The notes below the pieces were generated by a model. It was not told the origin of the DNA and made no database searches. It worked only from the letters and a program-made list of their open reading frames with translations. DNA of 64,000 nucleotides, taken from positions 285,121 to 349,120 of the forward strand of contig NZ_QJRI01000180.1 of the NCBI RefSeq assembly GCF_003254565.1, given 5' to 3'. The position numbers and the translations under genes are program-made. Below are positions 8,834 through 16,816 of this stretch, piece after piece. Within the stretch, counting starts at the first letter, position 1; every line of letters begins with the position of its first letter. The DNA is from Flavobacterium nitrogenifigens (lineage in GTDB: Bacteria > Bacteroidota > Bacteroidia > Flavobacteriales > Flavobacteriaceae).

Positions 8834-8873
8834 CTGAGTTTCTAAGTTACTAAGATGCTAAGGTTCTAAGTTT
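8834..8873. repeat. octamer array (five units of CTAAGNTN type)
   Basis: Five 8-bp units run head to tail directly after a stop codon: CTGAGTTT, CTAAGTTA, CTAAGATG, CTAAGGTT and CTAAGTTT. The same unit occurs at 27536-27567, 47936-47967 (other strand) and 55434-55465. Confidence 0.75.
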
Positions 8874-8913
8874 TTAACTTGAAACAAAACAAACAAAACA
8901 AACAAAAATTAAA

Positions 8914-9396
8914 ATGTATATACCTTTTGAAAATTTACCAGGTGAATCTAGAGTCTGGATTTACCAATCGAACAGAAAATTTTCTGAGGAAGAGTTTTCT
9001 GAAATCGAAACAGATTTAAAAGCTTTTGTAGAGCAATGGGCTGCACATGGCACAAGTCTTGAAGCTTCATTTTTATTGAAATATAATCGATTTATAATAC
9101 TAGCGGTAAATCAAGAAGTGCAGGCTGCAACGGGGTGTTCTATTGATAGTTCTGTTGAATTTATCCAAAGTTTAGAGAAGAAGTACAATGTTGATTTGTT
9201 AGATAAAATGAACGTTACTTTCAAACTTGGAGAACATATTGCACACAAACCATTAATTGATTTCAAGAAAATGGTGAAAGATAAGTCGGTTTCTGAGAAT
9301 ACAATTGTTTTCAATAACTTGGTAAACAATATAGAAGAATTCAACGAATCTTGGGAAGTTCCTGCTGCTGACAGTTGGCACAGCAGATTTTTTTAA
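8914..9396 (+). CDS. conserved Bacteroidota protein of unknown function
   Basis: This 160-residue protein has no signal peptide and no transmembrane segment. I recognise it as a conserved cytoplasmic protein that often follows the split Fe-S pair in Flavobacteriaceae. Homologues are sometimes labelled ABC transporter ATPase, but no Walker A, Walker B or LSGGQ motif is present here. Conserved-looking features are the N-terminal WIYQSNRKF, the central FDKKMV-like segment and the C-terminal DSWHSRFF. It sits 81 bases after the CCG gene with an octamer repeat between. Function is unknown; a role in maturation or regulation of the Fe-S complex is only inference from position. Confidence 0.8.
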   Translation: MYIPFENLPGESRVWIYQSNRKFSEEEFSEIETDLKAFVEQWAAHGTSLEASFLLKYNRFIILAVNQEVQAATGCSIDSSVEFIQSLEKKYNVDLLDKMNVTFKLGEHIAHKPLIDFKKMVKDKSVSENTIVFNNLVNNIEEFNESWEVPAADSWHSRFF

Positions 9397-9472
9397 GAGT
9401 TTTTAAAAAATATTTAAAAGGTATGAAATTATAGATTTTGTGCCTTTTTTGTTTTAAATAATGATTTAAATT

Positions 9473-9505
9473 AAACCCGACAGGTTTTTAAAACCTGTCG
9501 GGTTT
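9473..9505. repeat. palindromic hairpin (CCCGACAGG family)
   Basis: AAACCCGACAGGTTT and AAACCTGTCGGGTTT form a perfect 15-bp stem with a 3-base loop. It is followed by TTTT on the plus strand and lies between convergent genes. It could act as a terminator for the gene ending at 9396, and belongs to a palindrome type common in flavobacterial intergenic regions. Confidence 0.7.
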
Positions 9506-9517
9506 TGTTGTATAAAG

Positions 9518-9550
9518 AACTTTGTCAAAGTTTTAAACTTTGACAAAGTT
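9518..9550. terminator. second hairpin between convergent genes
   Basis: AACTTTGTCAAAGTT (9518-9532) pairs with AACTTTGACAAAGTT (9536-9550). It sits 8 bases beyond the stop of the minus-strand cysteine hydrolase. It lacks a strong U-run, so it may be a repeat element rather than a classical terminator. Confidence 0.45.
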
Positions 9551-9557
9551 GAATAAT

Positions 9558-10184
9558 TTAGTGAGCAATAAAATCTGCCGTTGTTTTAAGTTCTGCATAA
9601 TAAAATGCCATTGCGCCCAATAATGCATTCTGTACTTCTTTAGCGGCAACTTTATTGCCTTGTACGTCTAAATCTTTTGTAGCGCAGGCATCTGAAATTA
9701 CAGTACAATCAAATCCGTAATCTTTTGCGGTTTTTACGGTAGCATCGATACAAACGTGAGTCATCATACCTGTAACTATGAGATCTGTTATTTTCTTTTC
9801 GTGTAAATAAGCTAAAAGATTGGTTTCTCTAAAGCTATTAGGATAATGTTTTGTTATAATCTTTTCATTAGAAATTGGGGCTACTTTTGCATTGATTTTT
9901 GCACCATCTGTTTCAGGAAGAAAAAAGGTAGAATTAGGAGATGTCGCAATATGCTGAATGTGAATTACTTCTATTTTTGATTTTCTGCAGTATTCCAGAA
10001 TAGTTTTGACGTTATCTGCTGCTGCCTCAGATCCCGAAAGCTCCATTCGTCCGCCTGGAAAATAATCATTTTGAACGTCTACGATAATTAGTGCTTGTTT
10101 CATTTTTTCTTGATTTTTTTGTTGACAATAAATATTTGCAAAAGACAATAATGTGATTAAAAAAGAAAATGTAATTCTAATCAT
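9558..10184 (-). CDS. isochorismatase-family cysteine hydrolase with N-terminal signal-like segment
   Basis: The core from residue 28 (MKQALIIVDVQNDYFPGG) is a typical isochorismatase-like hydrolase. The catalytic Asp is at about residue 36 and the nucleophilic Cys lies in GMMTHVCIDATV; the Lys of the triad is in the ITKHY region. The family includes nicotinamidases and amidohydrolases acting on C-N bonds, and the substrate here cannot be read. The 27 residues before the core (MIRITFSFLITLLSFANIYC) look like a signal peptide, which is unusual for this normally cytosolic family. The alternative start is ATG at 10103. A Crp-type regulator lies 86 bases upstream on the same strand. Confidence 0.85.
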   Translation of the reverse strand: MIRITFSFLITLLSFANIYCQQKNQEKMKQALIIVDVQNDYFPGGRMELSGSEAAADNVKTILEYCRKSKIEVIHIQHIATSPNSTFFLPETDGAKINAKVAPISNEKIITKHYPNSFRETNLLAYLHEKKITDLIVTGMMTHVCIDATVKTAKDYGFDCTVISDACATKDLDVQGNKVAAKEVQNALLGAMAFYYAELKTTADFIAH

Positions 10185-10270
10185 GATATAAAATGTTTTT
10201 AATTGTAATTATTGACAGCAAAAATAGAATCAAGCCTGTTTTTGAAAAATGACCTAGGTCAACTGAGATG

Positions 10271-10855
10271 TTAAAATATGTTTTTTCCTTTAATCATCCT
10301 GCTAAAAAATGAAGGAGTGACGCCAATATATGAGGCAATTTGCTGTTGTGTTAGAGAATGAATTGCAGAAGGATAACTTGCGGCAAATTTTTCAAGACGT
10401 TCTAAAGCGGTCAAACTCATATAGTCTATAATTCTTTGTTGGCTTACAGCAAAAGCTTTTTCGGTTAGAATACGAAAATATTTTTCAAATTTAGGGAGTT
10501 TTGCCAGTAGCAATTCTTGCTTTTCGCGGCTTAAAAGTAATGTTGTTGTCGGTTCAATAGCTTCCATAAATAGGTTTCCAGGTGTGCCCGAAACAAAGCT
10601 ATTTATATCTGTAATCCACCAATCACTGGGTGCGATTGTAAGGATATGTTCTTCTCCTTTTTTATCAATAAGATAGCTTTTTATACATCCAGATACAATA
10701 AAAGTAAAACTATGAGATATTTCGCCTTCTCGTAGTATTATTTGTTTTCTGGTATATTTTTTTTGTTGTAAAAGGAAAATAAAATACGACATTTCATCAT
10801 CAGTTACCTCAATTCGTTTTCGAATGTTTTCTTGCAATAAATTATAATTGTCCAT
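10271..10855 (-). CDS. Crp/Fnr family transcriptional regulator
   Basis: The protein has 194 residues. An N-terminal cyclic-nucleotide-binding-like beta-roll (about 25-120, with LREGEISHSFTFIVSGCIKSYL) is followed by a dimerisation helix. A C-terminal winged helix-turn-helix (LTQQQIASYIGVTPSFFSRM) is cut short, as is usual for the Bacteroidota group that lacks cAMP-binding residues. It probably regulates the downstream cysteine hydrolase gene, with which it is co-oriented. The effector is unknown. Confidence 0.88.
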   Translation of the reverse strand: MDNYNLLQENIRKRIEVTDDEMSYFIFLLQQKKYTRKQIILREGEISHSFTFIVSGCIKSYLIDKKGEEHILTIAPSDWWITDINSFVSGTPGNLFMEAIEPTTTLLLSREKQELLLAKLPKFEKYFRILTEKAFAVSQQRIIDYMSLTALERLEKFAASYPSAIHSLTQQQIASYIGVTPSFFSRMIKGKNIF

Positions 10856-10967
10856 ATAATGAAAATAAAAAGAAAATTTTGGAGTGAAATTTAATTATCG
10901 AAATTATGATATTTTAATGAATACAAGATTCACAAAAATCTAACAATTTAAACGGTTAATTAAACGC

Positions 10968-10975
10968 TATTTTTG
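10968..10975 (+). promoter_or_regulatory. -7 element (TATTTTTG) for bshA
   Basis: TATTTTTG fits TANNTTTG and lies 28 bases before the bshA ATG. No matching -33 TTG stands at exactly 19 bases upstream. This is a moderate promoter candidate. Confidence 0.4.
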
Positions 10976-11003
10976 AGTATTTTCGTAGAATTAAATTTAA
11001 TCC

Positions 11004-12149
11004 ATGAAAATAGCAATAGTCTGTTATCCTACTTTTGGAGGTAGTGGTGTAGTAGCCACAGAGTTAGGTCTCGAGTTAGCCAGAAGAGGACACGAAATAC
11101 ATTTTATTACATATAGCCAGCCCGTTAGATTGGCACTTTTAAATCCGAATGTTCATTATCATGAAGTAAATGTTCCGGAATATCCTTTGTTTCACTATCA
11201 GCCGTACGAATTAGCGCTATCTAGCAAATTGGTCGATATGGTGAAATTGTACAAAATAGAGCTTCTGCATGTGCATTACGCTATCCCGCATGCTTATGCA
11301 GGATATATGGCAAAACAGATGCTTAAAAATGAAGGAATTAATCTTCCGATGATTACAACACTTCACGGAACTGATATTACACTGGTTGGAAATCATCCGT
11401 TTTATAAACCTGCGGTGACTTTTAGCATTAATAAATCAGATTATGTGACTTCGGTTTCTCAGAGTTTGAAAGATGATACTTTGAAATTGTTCAAAATCAA
11501 AAATAAAATTAAGGTGATCCCGAATTTTATTGAATTAGACAAAGTCAAAAAAGATCCAAACGCGCCTTGTCACCGTTATGTAATGGCAAATGAGAATGAA
11601 CGTATTATTACCCATATTAGTAACTTTAGAAAAGTAAAACGCATTCCAGATATCATTAAGATTTTCTATAATGTTCAGAAAGAAATTCCAGCTAAACTAA
11701 TGATGGTTGGAGATGGACCTGAAAAGGAAAAAGCAGAAATGTTATGTCAGGAATTAGGAATTTTAGATAAAGTGATTTTCTTTGGAAATAGTCACGAAAT
11801 TGATAAAATCTTATGTATGACCGATTTGTTTTTACTGCCTTCAGAAACTGAGAGTTTTGGTTTGGCAGCATTGGAAGCAATGGCGTGTGGGGTTCCAGTA
11901 ATTTCAAGTAATTCAGGAGGTTTGCCTGAAGTTAATTACGACGGTTTTTCGGGTTACTTAAGCAATGTTGGCGATGTTGAAGAAATGGCGCAAAATGCGT
12001 TGAAGATTTTAAAGGATGATGCCGTTTTGAGTCAGTTTAAAGCAAATGCCTTAGAGGTAGCAAGAAAATTTGATATTAAAAACATATTGCCTAAGTATGA
12101 AGCTTTGTATCAAAAAGCGGTTGATGATTACAAATTGGAGAAGCACTAA
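11004..12149 (+). CDS. bshA: N-acetyl-alpha-D-glucosaminyl L-malate synthase (bacillithiol biosynthesis)
   Basis: BshA is a GT4 glycosyltransferase that joins GlcNAc from UDP-GlcNAc to L-malate, the first step of bacillithiol synthesis in the cytoplasm. The 381-residue protein starts with MKIAIVCYPTFGGSGVVATELG. It also has HVHYAIPHA, TLHGTDITLVG, a nucleotide-binding GDGPEKEKAE segment and the E-x7-E signature in ESFGLAALEAM. These are all characteristic of BshA rather than general GT4 enzymes. bshB and bshC are not in the window. A lipoprotein gene follows after 15 bases. Confidence 0.93.
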   Translation: MKIAIVCYPTFGGSGVVATELGLELARRGHEIHFITYSQPVRLALLNPNVHYHEVNVPEYPLFHYQPYELALSSKLVDMVKLYKIELLHVHYAIPHAYAGYMAKQMLKNEGINLPMITTLHGTDITLVGNHPFYKPAVTFSINKSDYVTSVSQSLKDDTLKLFKIKNKIKVIPNFIELDKVKKDPNAPCHRYVMANENERIITHISNFRKVKRIPDIIKIFYNVQKEIPAKLMMVGDGPEKEKAEMLCQELGILDKVIFFGNSHEIDKILCMTDLFLLPSETESFGLAALEAMACGVPVISSNSGGLPEVNYDGFSGYLSNVGDVEEMAQNALKILKDDAVLSQFKANALEVARKFDIKNILPKYEALYQKAVDDYKLEKH

Positions 12150-12164
12150 TTTAAAAGGATAAAA

Positions 12165-12590
12165 ATGAAAAAAGTAATGTCTGTTTTAGCGGTTTTTGTT
12201 TTGATTTCTTGCGGAGTGAAGAAGACTGGAAGTTCAAACGCATCACTGTACGAAGTTTTGACAACACAATCTGACGGTGGTGGGAATATTAAATTTTTTG
12301 AAATTCTGACCGAACCAAATGAAATCAAAATGCTTGAAAACGATCCTAATTTGGCTCATAAGATGAAAGATCCAGATGTTCAAGATTATAATTATGTGAT
12401 TCTGAATATGGGTGAGAAAAATACTAGTGGTTATACCATCGATGTTGAAAAGGTTGAAGAAACAGATAAAAACATCATTATAACTGTAAAAGAAAACAGT
12501 CCTGCAAAAGACGCGATGACTATGCAGGTGATTTCATATCCTTATACGGTTGTAAAAATCCATTCTAAAAAAGCGATTATCATTAATTAA
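12165..12590 (+). CDS. PrcB-like C-terminal domain lipoprotein
   Basis: The 141-residue protein has a lipoprotein signal with the lipobox Cys at residue 16 (VLISCG). The middle and C-terminus (YNYVILNMGEKNTSGYTIDVEKVEE, then YPYTVVKIHSKK) resemble the PrcB_C domain found with the Treponema dentilisin complex and in many Bacteroidota lipoproteins. The cellular role is unknown. It follows bshA after 15 bases and is probably co-transcribed with it. A strong hairpin terminator stands right after the stop. Confidence 0.75.
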   Translation: MKKVMSVLAVFVLISCGVKKTGSSNASLYEVLTTQSDGGGNIKFFEILTEPNEIKMLENDPNLAHKMKDPDVQDYNYVILNMGEKNTSGYTIDVEKVEETDKNIIITVKENSPAKDAMTMQVISYPYTVVKIHSKKAIIIN

Positions 12591-12615
12591 GCGCTTATGT
12601 GTTGAAGCAATAAAA

Positions 12616-12650
12616 AAGCCTGTCTCTTTTAAACGACAGGCTTCTTTTTA
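12616..12650. terminator. bidirectional intrinsic terminator
   Basis: AAGCCTGTC (12616-12624) pairs with GACAGGCTT (12635-12643). It is flanked by an A-run on the left and a T-run on the right. It ends the bshA-lipoprotein transcript and can also serve the convergent gene ending at 12672. Confidence 0.85.
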
Positions 12651-12671
12651 CAATTATTTTTTAATTTTATT

Positions 12672-13169
12672 TTAGAATCTAAATTTGACACCAAAACCAA
12701 CGTCAAATCCGAAATTATCATCGTCATAATATCCTGAACCAATTTCTGGTCTTGCGTCCAATGATAAAGTAAGTGGTACTTCTTTAAATCTATATTCTAT
12801 ACCGATATCTCCAGCAGCAAAAACATAAGTTCCGCTATCGTTGTATTTGTAATTGTTGTTGTAGTAATCGTGATCCCAAGCTGCTAATCCTCCTCCGACA
12901 CCAGCATACCAGTTAAAACCTCCGTCGATGTTCCAAACCCATTGGTAAAGGGCAACTCCTTTTATTGCGTCTACATCACTGCTATTTCTCCACCCCAAAT
13001 CGAACTCAAGTCTGTTTTTTTGATTTAAGCCTAATTGGTATGATATTTCTCCCCCAAATCCGTTGTTGTCTCCTAAACGTAATCCTAAAGCGTGTTTCGA
13101 AATTTCTTGTGATTGAGCCGTAAATGCTAAACCAAGAAGCATAAGGGCAGATAAAAGTATCTTTTTCAT
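12672..13169 (-). CDS. small outer-membrane beta-barrel protein
   Basis: A cleavable signal peptide (MKKILLSALMLLGLAFTAQSQ) precedes about 145 residues of alternating strands. They are rich in Gly/Tyr/Trp/Asp and end in GFGVKFRF, a C-terminal Phe typical of Omp-like barrels. An eight-strand OmpX/OmpW-size barrel is likely. No specific family could be named. The gene is monocistronic and shares a terminator with the convergent lipoprotein gene. Confidence 0.75.
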   Translation of the reverse strand: MKKILLSALMLLGLAFTAQSQEISKHALGLRLGDNNGFGGEISYQLGLNQKNRLEFDLGWRNSSDVDAIKGVALYQWVWNIDGGFNWYAGVGGGLAAWDHDYYNNNYKYNDSGTYVFAAGDIGIEYRFKEVPLTLSLDARPEIGSGYYDDDNFGFDVGFGVKFRF

Positions 13170-13308
13170 AAAAATGGTAAATTAATTTTATTCAAATGTA
13201 TTATTACAGTTAGATACAAAACGTATAATATTTTTGAAAATTGTTACATAATTTACATTTTTAGAAATTTGGAGCGTTAAAATTCTTAAAAACCTGCTTT
13301 TGAGGCGT

Positions 13309-14130
13309 TTATTTTAGGATTATGGATGAAATTAGCTGAGAAGTGAGAAGATCTTCCATTTCTAAGAGATTTTCTTCTTCGGCAAAATTACTGGCCTTAT
13401 AAGAAAACAATTTCCATCGTTTTTTATGATATTCTAAAGCAGTTAAGTTTTCTACCCAGTCGCCCGAATTTAGATATAAAGTAGAGCCGTGTTTGTTTTC
13501 TTTGGTTATGATTTTTGGCTCATGAATATGTCCACAGATAACATAATCGTAATTTTTTTCAATGGCTAGATCGGTTGCGGTTGTTTCAAAATCAGAAATA
13601 AATTTTACCGCTTTTTTAACGCTTGCTTTTATTTTTTTAGAAAAAGAATAAGGTTCGCGTCCTAATTTTGCCAGACACCAGTTAGCAAAACGGTTTGTTA
13701 AAATCAGATAATCGTAACCTAATCCGCCTAGTTTTGCAATCCATTTTGAATGCTGTACAGAGGCATCAAAAACGTCTCCGTGAAAAATCCAAGCTTTTTT
13801 ATCGTCTAATTCTAAAACCAATTTATCAACAAGTGCAAAATTTCCCATATTCATATCGCTGAATTTGCGAAGTATCTCGTCGTGATTTCCAGTAATATAA
13901 TACACTTTTGTTCCTTTAGAAGCCATTCCGATTATACGCTGGATAACGCGTAAATGTGCTTTTGGGAAATAAGATTTACGAAACTGCCAAGCATCAATTA
14001 TATCGCCGTTTAAGACTAGAGTTTTGGGTTTAATGCTTGAAAGATAGTTGTTTAGTTCTTTTGCATGACTTCCGTAAGTTCCTAAATGGACGTCAGAAAG
14101 AACGACCAATTCGACATTTCTTTTTTTCAA
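13309..14130 (-). CDS. LpxH-like UDP-2,3-diacylglucosamine diphosphatase (metallophosphoesterase)
   Basis: The 273-residue calcineurin-like phosphoesterase carries the full metal-binding set: LSDVHLG (D13, H15), NGDIIDAW, GNHDE, FHGDVFD and CGHIHEP. The length and the spacing of these blocks fit the LpxH/LpxH2 group, which hydrolyses UDP-2,3-diacylglucosamine to lipid X in lipid A synthesis. It has no signal peptide, as expected for a cytoplasmic-face enzyme. It stands alone, divergent from aroC. Biochemical identity is inferred from family. Confidence 0.8.
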   Translation of the reverse strand: MKKRNVELVVLSDVHLGTYGSHAKELNNYLSSIKPKTLVLNGDIIDAWQFRKSYFPKAHLRVIQRIIGMASKGTKVYYITGNHDEILRKFSDMNMGNFALVDKLVLELDDKKAWIFHGDVFDASVQHSKWIAKLGGLGYDYLILTNRFANWCLAKLGREPYSFSKKIKASVKKAVKFISDFETTATDLAIEKNYDYVICGHIHEPKIITKENKHGSTLYLNSGDWVENLTALEYHKKRWKLFSYKASNFAEEENLLEMEDLLTSQLISSIILK

Positions 14131-14294
14131 TTTTTCTTGATTTGAAGTTTTACAAATGAAAGAAAGTTTGTGAAATCTGACTTTATTAAAAGGTTATTAA
14201 AAGGTGGATAATTTTACCAAATTGTGATTTTTATTCCATTTAATGTTTCGTTAATAATACCAGTTTTAAATTTTTTAATTTAATTCATAAAACT

Positions 14295-14302
14295 TACATT
14301 TG
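14295..14302 (+). promoter_or_regulatory. -7 element (TACATTTG) for aroC
   Basis: TACATTTG is a full match to TANNTTTG, 16 bases before the aroC ATG. The -33 position is only T-rich. Confidence 0.45.
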
Positions 14303-14318
14303 CTCAAAACAAAACACA

Positions 14319-15377
14319 ATGGCAGGAAACAGCTTCGGCACACTATATAAAGTAACTACATTTGGAGAATCTCACGGTGAAGCTTTAGGCGGAATTATTG
14401 ACGGATGCCCTCCAGGAATACAATTAGATTTTGAAGCAATTGAAGTTGATATGGCTCGTAGAAAGCCAGGTCAGTCAGCAATTGTTACACAGAGAAAAGA
14501 ACCAGACGCGGTTCAGTTTCTATCAGGAATATTTGAAGGAAAAACAACTGGAACTCCAATTGGTTTCATTATTCCAAATACCAATCAAAAATCAGACGAT
14601 TACTCTCATATAAAAGATAACTACAGGCCAAGCCATGCTGATTATGTTTACGATCAGAAATACGGTTTTCGTGATTATCGCGGTGGTGGAAGAAGTTCTG
14701 CGAGAGAAACAGCAAGTAGAGTAGTAGCAGGAGCCATTGCAAAACAAATGTTGCCTGAAATTAAGATCAATGCTTATGTTTCTTCTGTTGGTCCAATTCA
14801 TTTAGATACACCTTATCAAGAATTAGATTTTTCTAAAATTGAAAGCAATCCAGTGCGTTGTCCAGATGAGAAATCTGCAGCGATTATGGAAGAATATATT
14901 CGCGACATCCGCAAGCAGGGAGACACTGTTGGAGGTGTTGTGACTTGTGTAATTCAGAATGTTCCAGTTGGTCTAGGTGAACCAGTATTTGATAAACTTC
15001 ACGCAGAATTAGGAAAAGCAATGCTTTCTATTAATGCTGTGAAAGGTTTTGAATACGGAAGCGGTTTTTCTGGTTCTGAAATGAAAGGAAGCGAACATAA
15101 CGATTTATACAATCCGGACGGAACAACAAAAACAAATCTTTCTGGCGGAATTCAAGGTGGTATTAGCAACGGAATGGATATTTATTTCAGAGTTGCTTTT
15201 AAACCTGTTGCAACTATCATGCAGACTCAGGATTCGTTAGATAATAAAGGAAATATTACACCAATGACAGGAAAAGGACGTCATGATCCGTGTGTAGTGC
15301 CTCGCGCAGTGCCAATCGTAGAAGCGATGGCTGCAATTGTTTTGGCAGATTTTTATTTAATCAACAAAACATATTAA
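14319..15377 (+). CDS. aroC: chorismate synthase
   Basis: AroC converts 5-enolpyruvylshikimate-3-phosphate to chorismate with reduced FMN, the last step of the shikimate pathway in the cytosol. The 352-residue protein begins GNSFGTLYKVTTFGESHGEALGG, which contains the first signature. It has RGGGRSSARETASRVVAGA in the centre and GRHDPCVVPRAVPIVEAM near the end, all diagnostic. The start at the ATG is unambiguous. A symporter gene follows after 52 bases on the same strand. Confidence 0.97.
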   Translation: MAGNSFGTLYKVTTFGESHGEALGGIIDGCPPGIQLDFEAIEVDMARRKPGQSAIVTQRKEPDAVQFLSGIFEGKTTGTPIGFIIPNTNQKSDDYSHIKDNYRPSHADYVYDQKYGFRDYRGGGRSSARETASRVVAGAIAKQMLPEIKINAYVSSVGPIHLDTPYQELDFSKIESNPVRCPDEKSAAIMEEYIRDIRKQGDTVGGVVTCVIQNVPVGLGEPVFDKLHAELGKAMLSINAVKGFEYGSGFSGSEMKGSEHNDLYNPDGTTKTNLSGGIQGGISNGMDIYFRVAFKPVATIMQTQDSLDNKGNITPMTGKGRHDPCVVPRAVPIVEAMAAIVLADFYLINKTY

Positions 15378-15429
15378 TAAAAGGTAAGACAGTGAGGGTC
15401 TTATATTTTAATAATCAAAAAATAATTTA

Positions 15430-16692
15430 ATGCAAGAAGTTACAGAAACTAAAAAAACATCATTTCTTTCGGGATTAACAGGGCAGATTATAATTGCGAT
15501 GGTTCTAGGAGCCATTTTAGGAATTATTCTGCACAATAGCATTTCACCCGAGGCAGCGCAGGCATTTAGCAGTAAAATTAAAATGCTGGCAACCATCTTT
15601 ATTCGTTTGGTGCAAATGATTATTTCTCCATTGGTTTTTACGACTTTGGTGGTTGGAATTGCGAAATTAGGTGATATTAAAACTGTTGGAAGAATTGGAG
15701 GAAAAGCTATTGGATGGTTTTTTACAGCGTCATTTATTTCGCTTCTAATCGGATTGTTTTATGTAAATATTTTGCAGCCAGGTGTTGGTTTAAAATTAGA
15801 TCACGTTGATATGGCAGCAGCTTCTGAAGTTACTGGTAAAACACAAAACTTGTCTTTTGATAATTTTGTTGAGCATATTGTGCCAAAAAGTATCGTTGAA
15901 GCAATGGCTACTAATGAGATTCTTCAAATTGTAGTTTTCTCAATCTTCTTCGGATTAGCGGCAGCTTCTTTAGGAGATACAGTAAAGCCTATTATTGGTG
16001 CTTTTGATAGATTATCACATGTCGTTTTAAAAATGGTAAACTATGTAATGAAATTTGCGCCAATTGGAGTTTTTGGAGCAATTGCAGGGGTGTTTGCCAT
16101 AAGAGATGCAGAAGAATTGGTGATTACTTATTTTAAATTTTTCGGTTCGTTTTTAATAGGAATTAGTACTCTATGGGTTATTTTAATTGCCATCGGATAT
16201 ATTTTCCTTAAAGGAAGAATGACTGAATTATTAAGACGTATTACTGGGCCTTTAGCAATTGCTTTTGGAACAACAAGTAGCGAGGCAGTATTCCCTAAAT
16301 TGACAGAAGAATTAGAAGGTTTTGGAGTAAAAGATAAAATTGTTTCTTTCATGCTGCCGCTTGGATATTCGTTTAACCTTGACGGAAGTATGATGTACAT
16401 GACTTTTGCCAGTATTTTTATTGCACAATTCTACAATGTGCATTTAGATTTAGGAACACAAATGGCAATGCTTTTAGTTTTAATGCTTACCAGTAAAGGT
16501 ATTGCTGGTGTGCCAAGAGCAAGTTTGGTTGTAGTTGCTGCAACTTGTGGTATGTTTGATATTCCGATTGAAGGTATTGCATTGATTCTTCCAATTGACC
16601 ACTTCTGCGATATGTTTAGAAGTGCAACTAATGTATTAGGAAATGCGTTAGCGACTTCTGTTGTTGGACAATGGGAAGAGAATAAAGAATAA
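15430..16692 (+). CDS. dicarboxylate/amino acid:cation symporter (DAACS family)
   Basis: This is a 420-residue inner-membrane transporter of the GltP/DctA/EAAT fold. About eight transmembrane helices are visible. The serine-rich re-entrant loop motif is FGTTSSEAVFPKL, followed by the helix-7 motif SFNLDGSMMYM and hairpin GIAGVPRASLVV. It imports C4-dicarboxylates or acidic amino acids with H+ or Na+; which substrate cannot be read from the sequence. It follows aroC, but no functional link is evident. A strong terminator follows. Confidence 0.92.
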   Translation: MQEVTETKKTSFLSGLTGQIIIAMVLGAILGIILHNSISPEAAQAFSSKIKMLATIFIRLVQMIISPLVFTTLVVGIAKLGDIKTVGRIGGKAIGWFFTASFISLLIGLFYVNILQPGVGLKLDHVDMAAASEVTGKTQNLSFDNFVEHIVPKSIVEAMATNEILQIVVFSIFFGLAAASLGDTVKPIIGAFDRLSHVVLKMVNYVMKFAPIGVFGAIAGVFAIRDAEELVITYFKFFGSFLIGISTLWVILIAIGYIFLKGRMTELLRRITGPLAIAFGTTSSEAVFPKLTEELEGFGVKDKIVSFMLPLGYSFNLDGSMMYMTFASIFIAQFYNVHLDLGTQMAMLLVLMLTSKGIAGVPRASLVVVAATCGMFDIPIEGIALILPIDHFCDMFRSATNVLGNALATSVVGQWEENKE

Positions 16693-16744
16693 AAATATAC
16701 TGAGATTTTAATTTTTTTATCTTAGTTATTGAAATAATATTTGA

Positions 16745-16780
16745 AAAGCTGTATTTTTTTATGAAATACAGCTTTTTTTT
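16745..16780 (+). terminator. intrinsic terminator after the symporter gene
   Basis: AAAGCTGTATTT (16745-16756) pairs with AAATACAGCTTT (16764-16775) around a 7-base loop. An uninterrupted T-run follows. Confidence 0.9.
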
Positions 16781-16791
16781 ATTTTAAAGTG

Positions 16792-16799
16792 TATATTTG
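16792..16799 (+). promoter_or_regulatory. -7 element (TATATTTG) for the hybrid histidine kinase
   Basis: TATATTTG fully matches the -7 consensus and lies 17 bases before the ATG at 16817. Confidence 0.45.
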
Positions 16800-16816
16800 A
16801 TCAAACTAGCCGATTG

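Noticed and set aside
8834..8873. CRISPR or phase-variation tract from the octamer array
   Set aside because: There are no spacers, and the array lies outside coding sequence so slippage would not shift a frame. It is reported instead as a dispersed repeat family.
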